8,000 bases of DNA, from contig RQCD01000064.1 in NCBI GenBank assembly GCA_008668455.1, positions 1 through 8,000 on the forward strand, read 5' to 3'. The first letter of the stretch is position 1. Each line of letters begins with the position of its first letter. This DNA is from Clostridia bacterium (GTDB lineage Bacteria > Bacillota > Clostridia > UBA1381). Under the pieces are notes generated by a model. The model saw nothing but the letters and a program-made list of their open reading frames with translations, was not told where the DNA came from and searched no databases. Below, piece after piece: positions 1 to 4,802 of this stretch. The translations under genes and the position numbers were made by a program.

Positions 1-21
1 GCTCTGTACAATGGTACTTCT

Positions 22-92
22 CGCTGCGGCTCGGTCCCATTTCGGCTCTGACAGTTCACTGAACTGTCATTCACTACCGAAATGCCGCTGCG
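22..92. repeat. Nested inverted repeat downstream of ilvC
   Basis: Three inverted repeats are nested around one centre. The innermost is a perfect 10-bp pair, TGACAGTTCA (49-58) and TGAACTGTCA (60-69), separated by one base. Around it ATTTCGG (39-45) pairs with CCGAAAT (77-83). Outside that, CGCTGCGGC (22-30) pairs with GCCGCTGCG (84-92) at 8 of 9 positions. Neither strand has a T-run right after the structure, so it is not a standard intrinsic terminator. It lies about 45 bases beyond the ilvC stop and may end, stabilise or process the ilvBNC message. It could equally be a dispersed extragenic palindromic element. No terminator or gene is otherwise visible in 1-136. The structure is seen directly; any function is inference. 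Confidence 0.7.
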
Positions 93-136
93 CTACCCCA
101 AGCAAAAAGTTGTGCTATGGGCGATTTTATTCAGAC

Positions 137-1135
137 TTATTTTTCTTCGTGATTCCATGCATACATAGACCGTATCTCCGCACCGACTTTTTCTAACTGA
201 TGCTCTTTCTTTAAGCGTCTTGTTGCGTTAAAGTGCGGACGGTTGACTGCATTTTCTGCAATCCAGCTCTTTGCAAACGTGCCGTCCTGAATTTCGGAAA
301 GTACCTTTTTCATCTCTTTCTTGGTTTCTTCTGTGATGATCCGCTTGCCGATTTCGTAGTCGCCATATTCTGCGGTATCGGAAATAGAATATCTCATTCT
401 GGAGAAGCCGCCCTCATAGATCAGATCTACAATCAGCTTCATCTCATGAATGCATTCAAAATATGCATTTCTCGGATCATAGCCTGCTTCTACCAGTGTT
501 TCAAAGCCTGCCTGCATCAGTGCAGTGACTCCGCCGCATAAAACTGCCTGCTCACCGAACAGGTCGGTTTCGGTTTCTGCACGGAAGGTAGTTTCCAAAA
601 CTGCCGCTCTTGCGCCGCCGATGCCTGCCGCATAGGCAAGCCCCAGATCAAGCGCCTTGCCGCTTGCATTCTGATGTACTGCAATCAGGCACGGAACACC
701 CTTGCCTGCCAGATACTCGCTCCGAACCGTGTGACCCGGACCTTTCGGAGCAATCATGATCACATCCACATTTTCCGGCGGAACAATCTGCTGAAAATGA
801 ATGTTAAAACCGTGTGCAAAGGCTAAAATCTTGCCCTCGCAAAGATTCGGCTCAATGCTCTTTGCATATATTTTTGCCTGCCGCTCGTCCGGAACAAGCA
901 TCATAATAAGATCTGCCTGCTTTGCCGCCTCGCTCACGCTGTAAACTGAAAGACCGGCAGCCTCTGCCTTTGCCTTTGACTTACTGCCCTCGTACAAGCC
1001 GACAATGACATCCACACCGCTGTCCTTTAAATTGAGCGCATGTGCATGACCCTGACTGCCGTATCCGATAATTGCTACCTTTTTACCCTTTAATAATCCT
1101 AAATTACAATCTTCCTGATAATAAATGTTTGCCAT
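137..1135 (-). CDS. ilvC: Ketol-acid reductoisomerase (class I)
   Basis: This cytoplasmic enzyme performs the Mg2+-dependent alkyl shift and NAD(P)H reduction of 2-acetolactate or 2-aceto-2-hydroxybutyrate, the second common step of Val/Ile/Leu synthesis. The 332 residues match the short class I form. The N-terminal Rossmann domain has GYGSQGHAHA at 24-33 and the cofactor-selecting loop GLYEGSKS at 46-53. H108 (FAHGFN) and K131 (APKGPGH) are the expected conserved residues. The C-terminal knotted helical domain carries the metal ligands D191 and E195 (TDLFGEQ), E227 and E231 (FECIHE), and S252. The start is ATG, with AAGGAG (1145-1150) nine bases upstream; that site overlaps the stop codon of ilvN, so the two are probably translationally coupled. 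It is the last gene of the ilvBNC operon, 14 bases after ilvN. The loop carries Tyr and Glu at 48-49 where NADPH enzymes often have Arg first (see findings). Identification is secure. Confidence 0.98.
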   Translation of the reverse strand: MANIYYQEDCNLGLLKGKKVAIIGYGSQGHAHALNLKDSGVDVIVGLYEGSKSKAKAEAAGLSVYSVSEAAKQADLIMMLVPDERQAKIYAKSIEPNLCEGKILAFAHGFNIHFQQIVPPENVDVIMIAPKGPGHTVRSEYLAGKGVPCLIAVHQNASGKALDLGLAYAAGIGGARAAVLETTFRAETETDLFGEQAVLCGGVTALMQAGFETLVEAGYDPRNAYFECIHEMKLIVDLIYEGGFSRMRYSISDTAEYGDYEIGKRIITEETKKEMKKVLSEIQDGTFAKSWIAENAVNRPHFNATRRLKKEHQLEKVGAEIRSMYAWNHEEK

Positions 1136-1149
1136 AATAACTCTCTCCT

Positions 1150-1644
1150 TTATACCTTTAATGTATTTGCTCCGCGCTCTAAGGCAATCATGCCGGTACG
1201 CGCGATTTCCTCCACACCGTATGATTCCAGAATCTGCAAAAACGCCTCAAGCTTTGATTCGTTTCCGGTCAGCTCTGCTGTAATTGTTGTACGCGACAAA
1301 TCCACAATCTTTGCCCGAAACACCTCGGCAATCTGAATCACATCGCTGCGGTTTCTTGCAGTTGTTCTGATTTTTACCAGCAGCAATCCGCGCTTTACCA
1401 CCTCGTCGCTGCGCAGCGTTTTAATTTTGATCACATCCACAAGCTTATTCAGCTGCTTTGCAATCTGTTCAATCGTTTCCGCATCGCCCAGCACCTCTAT
1501 GGTGATTCTGGAGATGGTTTCATCCTGCGTCACACCCACTGCCAGAGAATGAATGTTAAAGCCGCGCCGCGAAAACAGTCCGACCACCTTTGAAAGCACA
1601 CCTGCATGGTTTTCCACTAAGACAGATAATGTGTATTTTTCCAC
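1150..1644 (-). CDS. ilvN: Acetolactate synthase regulatory (small) subunit
   Basis: This is the regulatory subunit of acetohydroxyacid synthase; it raises the activity of the IlvB catalytic subunit and confers valine feedback inhibition. The 164-residue length is typical. An ACT domain covers about residues 4-76 and includes LSVLVENHAGVLS and GLFSRRGFNIHSL. The family C-terminal domain covers about 84-158 and includes LLVKIRTTARNRSD and VDLSRTTITAELTG. N12, G15 and N30 align with E. coli IlvH N11, G14 and N29, positions linked to valine binding or resistance, so the enzyme is predicted to be valine-sensitive. The start is GTG at 1644-1642. Its G is also the last base of the ilvB TAG stop (TAGTG overlap), and GGGAGG lies about nine bases upstream inside ilvB, which suggests coupled translation and matched subunit amounts. 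ilvH is an equally valid name. Confidence 0.97.
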   Translation of the reverse strand: MEKYTLSVLVENHAGVLSKVVGLFSRRGFNIHSLAVGVTQDETISRITIEVLGDAETIEQIAKQLNKLVDVIKIKTLRSDEVVKRGLLLVKIRTTARNRSDVIQIAEVFRAKIVDLSRTTITAELTGNESKLEAFLQILESYGVEEIARTGMIALERGANTLKV

Positions 1645-3311
1645 TATGCCTTGCCTCCCTCCAAAAGCATTTTGTCATTGAGAGCAGTGCCGGTCGGTTC
1701 ATACGGGTTCACCGATACCACCACCAGATACGCGCCCTCTGCCGCTATCATTCTGTCGATTGCCGCATTGACCTCATCATTTTTCTTGATTTCCTCTGCC
1801 GGGATACCGTATGCCTTTGCCAGCATGCAGAAATCCGGATCACCGCTAAGCTCCACAGCATGATAATTAGATCTGTATTTTAAGCACTGCAGCTCATGCA
1901 CCATGCCGAGACGGTGGTTTTCAAACAGCACCATCTTGACAGGAAGCTTCCACTGCTGCATCGTTGCCAACTCGCAGAAATCCATCTGAAAGCTGCCGTC
2001 GCCCATCACTGTGATCACGCATTTTGCACCCGCCGCCTTTGCTCCGATGGCTGCCGGGAGTCCGTAGCCCATGGTTCCGAAGCCAGCCGAGGTAATAAAC
2101 CGGCGCGGATCCTGAAAGCAATAATTGTCAGCAACCCAGATCTGATTTTGTCCGACCTCCGTTGCGATATATGCCTTGTCTTTTGTTTTTTCTGATAATC
2201 GGCGGATAAAGTATTCCGGATTGACAAATCCATTTTCCTCCGGTTTATAAAGCGTTTTCTCCGGACGTCTCTCCTCCGCAGAAGAAATCCATTCCTGCGG
2301 CGGCTCATAATCCGCAAAAAACGGAATCAGCCTGGAAAGTACATATTTCAAATCACCGACCACCGGAACATCCGCTTTCAGATTTTTCCCGATTTCTGCC
2401 GGATCAATATCCACATGAATCAGCTTTGCGCGCCGCTCCAGACCCTTGGTGTTGGCAATGGAACGGTCACCCAGGCGTGCGCCTAATACCACCACAAGAT
2501 CGGCACGGGATAACAGCTGGTTTGCCTGTTTTTTTCCGTGCGAGCCGATCATGCCATAGTAAAGCGGATGATCACACGGAAGAACCCCCAGTCCTGTCAT
2601 GGTGGAAACCACCGGAATCCGGAGTCTTTCCGCAAATTTCTGAAACTCCTTGCATGCCTTTGAGATAACAATGCCCCCGCCTGCTAAGATCACCGGTCTT
2701 TTTGCTGCGGAAATAGTACTCGCAGCCTTTTTGATCTGCGCCTCGTTTGTTCTCTCCACAAACCGGTATCCGCGGATCTTCATAGGCTCCTTCTTTTCCG
2801 GATAGTTAAATTTTTGCTCCAAAATATCCATCGGCATATCAATCAGGACAGGTCCCGGCCTGCCGGTTTTCGCAATATAGAACGCCTCGCGGATAATCCG
2901 CGGAATATCGCGTCCGTCCTTAATTAAGTAATTATGCTTGGTAAACGGCATTGTCGCACCTGTGATATCAACCTCCTGAAACGCATCCGATCCAACCATG
3001 CCGGATGCTACCTGTCCTGTCAGCGCAACAATCGGAACAGAATCCATATATGCCGTAGCAATTCCCGTAATCAGATTGGTTGCCCCCGGACCGGAGGTTG
3101 CTGTGCAGACACCAACCTCTCCCAAAACCCTGGAATAGCCGGATGCCATATGCACCGCCCCCTGCTCATTCCGGACAAGAATATGCCGGATATTTGAGGA
3201 AGCGAGCCGGTCGATAAGCGGACAGTTTGCCGCTCCCGGATAACCAAATATTACGGATACTCCATTTTCCTCTAATGTCCTTACTGCCATTTCTGCGCCG
3301 GTCAGAATCAA
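1644..3311 (-). CDS. ilvB: Acetolactate synthase catalytic (large) subunit
   Basis: This ThDP-, Mg2+- and FAD-dependent enzyme makes 2-acetolactate or 2-aceto-2-hydroxybutyrate, the committed step of BCAA synthesis. Its 555 residues hold the three usual domains: N-terminal ThDP-binding (about 1-165, catalytic Glu E49 in VRNEQGA), central (about 190-325) and C-terminal ThDP-binding (about 365-535). The latter contains AGFGTMGYGLPAAIGA and the metal/diphosphate motif from G437-D438-G439 to N465. DAFQEVD (109-115) and the adjacent ilvN support the anabolic form. The start is TTG at 3311-3309, chosen because AGGAGG (3320-3325) lies eight bases upstream; the first in-frame ATG is seven codons later and badly spaced. 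The Trp that follows GMVRQ in well-studied homologues is Leu474 here, and the position equivalent to plant Pro197 is Ala102. It is the first gene of the operon, behind a strong promoter and a long leader. Confidence 0.97.
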   Translation of the reverse strand: MILTGAEMAVRTLEENGVSVIFGYPGAANCPLIDRLASSNIRHILVRNEQGAVHMASGYSRVLGEVGVCTATSGPGATNLITGIATAYMDSVPIVALTGQVASGMVGSDAFQEVDITGATMPFTKHNYLIKDGRDIPRIIREAFYIAKTGRPGPVLIDMPMDILEQKFNYPEKKEPMKIRGYRFVERTNEAQIKKAASTISAAKRPVILAGGGIVISKACKEFQKFAERLRIPVVSTMTGLGVLPCDHPLYYGMIGSHGKKQANQLLSRADLVVVLGARLGDRSIANTKGLERRAKLIHVDIDPAEIGKNLKADVPVVGDLKYVLSRLIPFFADYEPPQEWISSAEERRPEKTLYKPEENGFVNPEYFIRRLSEKTKDKAYIATEVGQNQIWVADNYCFQDPRRFITSAGFGTMGYGLPAAIGAKAAGAKCVITVMGDGSFQMDFCELATMQQWKLPVKMVLFENHRLGMVHELQCLKYRSNYHAVELSGDPDFCMLAKAYGIPAEEIKKNDEVNAAIDRMIAAEGAYLVVVSVNPYEPTGTALNDKMLLEGGKA

Positions 3312-3461
3312 TCAAAACGCCTCCTTTTTATCCTCGGACGCTGCGTCAGCTTTAAGCTGTTATGCGTCTGTATTTTTCTTATAGCTTTTTAAGCCTGTTT
3401 TTTTTTGCTTTTCCCGGATGTGAAAAAAGCAAGCTTCTGTTCATTGGTAATGAGCATATAT
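3312..3461 (-). other. ilvB 5' leader with hairpins
   Basis: The predicted transcript starts near 3461, leaving about 150 nt before ilvB. Two structures are visible. The first pairs 3405-3415 with 3422-3432: 11 bp with two G-U pairs in the minus-strand RNA but two mismatches on the other strand, so it favours folding of the ilvB message. The second, at 3337-3368, has GACGC (3337-3341) able to pair with GCGTC at either 3343-3347 or 3364-3368; the latter pairing would enclose a CAGCTT/AAGCTG hairpin (3347-3359). Neither is followed by a U-run. I see no T-box signature (AGGGTGGNACCGCG) and no short ORF rich in Leu, Ile or Val codons. A regulatory role is inference. Confidence 0.5.
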
Positions 3462-3467
3462 ACTATT

Positions 3468-3496
3468 ATTTTAACGCAATCCAGGAATTTTGTCAA
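3468..3496 (-). promoter_or_regulatory. Sigma-A-type promoter for ilvBNC
   Basis: On the minus strand TTGACA (3496-3491) is a perfect -35 box. It is followed by exactly 17 bases and TAAAAT (3473-3468), one mismatch from the consensus -10. Transcription should start near 3461. This is the strongest promoter match facing ilvB and explains expression of the whole ilvB-ilvN-ilvC unit. A/T-rich tracts upstream (about 3521-3548) could act as an UP element. A dyad surrounds the -35 box (separate entry). Confidence 0.85.
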
Positions 3497-3505
3497 CTAA
3501 TTCCT
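3483..3505. promoter_or_regulatory. Candidate operator dyad over the ilvB -35 box
   Basis: AGGAATT (3483-3489) and AATTCCT (3499-3505) form a perfect 7-bp inverted repeat with a 9-base spacer. The spacer contains nearly all of the ilvB -35 hexamer (3491-3496). A protein bound here would block RNA polymerase, so a repressor site is the natural reading. I do not recognise the motif as that of a named regulator. Confidence 0.5.
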
Positions 3506-3517
3506 ATCGAAAGCAGC

Positions 3518-3537
3518 AGATCTTTTATAAAAAATCT
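3518..3537. promoter_or_regulatory. Near-perfect AT-rich palindrome between the ilv promoters
   Basis: This 20-base palindrome pairs at 9 of 10 positions; the only mismatch is c3522 with a3533. It starts 13 bases beyond the ilvB -35 dyad, on the ilvE side, in A/T-tract DNA. It may be a regulator site or an upstream promoter element. AT-rich DNA forms such palindromes by chance, so the call is weak. Confidence 0.3.
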
Positions 3538-3560
3538 TTAAAAAAAACAGAAAAGGGTCA

Positions 3561-3575
3561 ATTTTTCCAAAAATT
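3561..3575. promoter_or_regulatory. CodY-box-like site
   Basis: The 15 bases match the published CodY consensus AATTTTCWGAAAATT at 12 of 15 positions and sit in a perfect 7-bp dyad (3560-3566 with 3569-3575, two-base centre). CodY is a GTP- and BCAA-sensing repressor of Firmicutes that often controls ilv genes. The site lies 31 bases upstream of the ilvE -35 box and about 64 bases upstream of the ilvB -35 box. Assignment to CodY is inference; no codY gene is in the window. Confidence 0.4.
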
Positions 3576-3606
3576 TTACGTTTTTTGCTTTCTCAAAATC
3601 TAATAC

Positions 3607-3635
3607 TTTACAATTCGGAAAAATTGTTGTATAAT
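3607..3635 (+). promoter_or_regulatory. Sigma-A-type promoter for ilvE
   Basis: TTTACA (3607-3612) is one mismatch from the -35 consensus. It is followed by exactly 17 bases and a perfect TATAAT -10 box (3630-3635). The predicted start near 3642 leaves a leader of only about 20 nt carrying the ilvE ribosome binding site. This rules out the longer in-frame reading that begins upstream at 3585. The spacer region holds a 6-bp inverted repeat, ACAATT (3610-3615) and AATTGT (3622-3627), which overlaps the -35 end and could be an operator. Confidence 0.87.
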
Positions 3636-3662
3636 ATAAGAAAAAAACGAGGAGGATTTATT

Positions 3663-4727
3663 ATGGAAATTTCAGTAACGAAAACAACCGCTCCGAAGCA
3701 GAAGCCAATGGATCAGTCCAAGCTTGGTTTCGGACAATTCTATACAGATCATATGTTTATCATGAACTATGATGCCGGAGAGGGCTGGCACAATGCCAGA
3801 ATCGTCCCCTATGCTCCCATCCCCTTAGACCCTGCGGCTATGTGCCTGCACTACGGTCAGGAGGTATTCGAGGGCATGAAGGCATATAAAACTGAGGACG
3901 GACAGGTTCAGCTCTTTCGCCCGGATCGGAATATGGCGCGTCTGAACGTGTCGAACGAACGTCTTTGTATTCCTTTGATTGATGAGGAATTCTGCACAGA
4001 AGCAATCAAGAAATTAGTTGCCGTGGACGCAGACTGGATCCCGACTGCGCCCGGCACATCCCTGTACATCCGTCCGTTTATTATCGCTGTGGACGCACAT
4101 GTAGGCGTGCACGCAGCAAAGCATCTGCTCTTTATCGTGATTTTGTCTCCGGTCGGCGCATATTATCCGAACGGTCTGAATCCTGTGGATATTTATGTGG
4201 AGCAGAAGTATGTCCGCGCTGTGAAGGGCGGCATGGGCTTCACCAAAACCGGCGGAAATTATGCGGCTTCCTTAAAGGCTCAGGATGAGGCAGAAAAAAT
4301 CGGCTATACGCAGGTTCTCTGGCTGGACGGCGTGGAGCGGAAATATATTGAAGAAGTCGGCACGATGAACGTGTTCTTTGTCATCGGAGACGAGGTGGTA
4401 ACACCGGAATTATCCGGCAGCATTCTCTCTGGCGTCACCAGAATGTCGGTGATTGAGCTTTTACGGCATAAGGGCTACAAGGTTTCCGAGCGCAGAATTT
4501 CTGTACAGGAGCTTTTCGACGCACACGATAACGGAACACTCAGGGAATCCTTTGGAACAGGTACGGCTGCTGTCATCTCTCCGATCGGCTCTTTTGAGTG
4601 GAACGGCAGAAAAATTAAAGTTGCAGACGGCGGCATCGGCGAAATCTCGCAAATGCTCTATGATACCTTAACCGGGATTCAGACCGGAAAAATCAAGGAC
4701 GAATTCGGCTGGACAGTCCGCATCTGA
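3663..4727 (+). CDS. ilvE: Branched-chain amino acid aminotransferase
   Basis: This PLP-dependent fold-type IV transaminase interconverts Val, Leu and Ile with their 2-keto acids using glutamate/2-oxoglutarate, the last step of BCAA synthesis and the first of their breakdown. Its 354 residues suit the longer BCAT group that includes Bacillus and eukaryotic enzymes. The Schiff-base lysine is K195 in GFTKTGGNYAASLKAQ. E231 in EEVGTMNVFF should contact the PLP ring nitrogen. The substrate-domain block LHYGQEVFEGMKAY (62-75) and the SGSILSGVTR and GTGTAAV motifs (251-260, 298-304) are also present. The start is ATG at 3663, with AGGAGG (3650-3655) seven bases upstream and the promoter just before it. 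It diverges from ilvBNC and ends before its own terminator, so it is probably transcribed alone but co-regulated with that operon. Confidence 0.97.
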   Translation: MEISVTKTTAPKQKPMDQSKLGFGQFYTDHMFIMNYDAGEGWHNARIVPYAPIPLDPAAMCLHYGQEVFEGMKAYKTEDGQVQLFRPDRNMARLNVSNERLCIPLIDEEFCTEAIKKLVAVDADWIPTAPGTSLYIRPFIIAVDAHVGVHAAKHLLFIVILSPVGAYYPNGLNPVDIYVEQKYVRAVKGGMGFTKTGGNYAASLKAQDEAEKIGYTQVLWLDGVERKYIEEVGTMNVFFVIGDEVVTPELSGSILSGVTRMSVIELLRHKGYKVSERRISVQELFDAHDNGTLRESFGTGTAAVISPIGSFEWNGRKIKVADGGIGEISQMLYDTLTGIQTGKIKDEFGWTVRI

Positions 4728-4740
4728 CAAAAAACAACTG

Positions 4741-4784
4741 CAAAAAAGACTTATACCCCGCGGATAAGGCGTTTTTGTGTTTTA
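4741..4784 (+). terminator. Intrinsic terminator after ilvE
   Basis: CTTAT (4750-4754) pairs with ATAAG (4764-4768) around a GC-rich tip that can add two C-G pairs. It is followed by GCG and T-rich DNA (4772-4784). The A-run at 4742-4747 can also pair with T4772-4776, extending the stem and giving a partly bidirectional terminator. It starts 13 bases after the ilvE stop and should separate ilvE from topB transcription, at least in part. Confidence 0.75.
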
Positions 4785-4802
4785 TAGATTATTCCACAAT
4801 GA

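Noticed and set aside
11..196. 61-residue plus-strand reading over the nested repeat and the ilvC 3' end
   Set aside because: No ribosome binding site; it is a translation of the palindromic repeat and runs antisense into ilvC.
3379..3444. 21-codon leader ORF in the ilvB leader (MNRSLLFSHPGK...)
   Set aside because: It has four Leu codons but no ribosome binding site and no terminator/antiterminator pair downstream; likely chance.
3389..3457. 22-codon leader ORF in the ilvB leader (MLITNEQKLAFF...)
   Set aside because: The start lies about four bases from the predicted transcript start, has no Shine-Dalgarno, and has no run of Leu/Ile/Val codons, so it is not a convincing attenuation peptide.
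3585..3662. 26-codon N-terminal extension of ilvE
   Set aside because: It runs through the ilvE promoter and ribosome binding site; the ATG at 3663 is correctly spaced from AGGAGG.
3312..3662. T-box riboswitch upstream of the ilv genes
   Set aside because: The conserved T-box sequence and specifier-loop layout are absent on both strands.
4453..4671. 72-residue frame-shifted reading inside ilvE, with an antisense one over it
   Set aside because: Both overlap the well-supported ilvE frame, with no ribosome binding site or recognisable domain.
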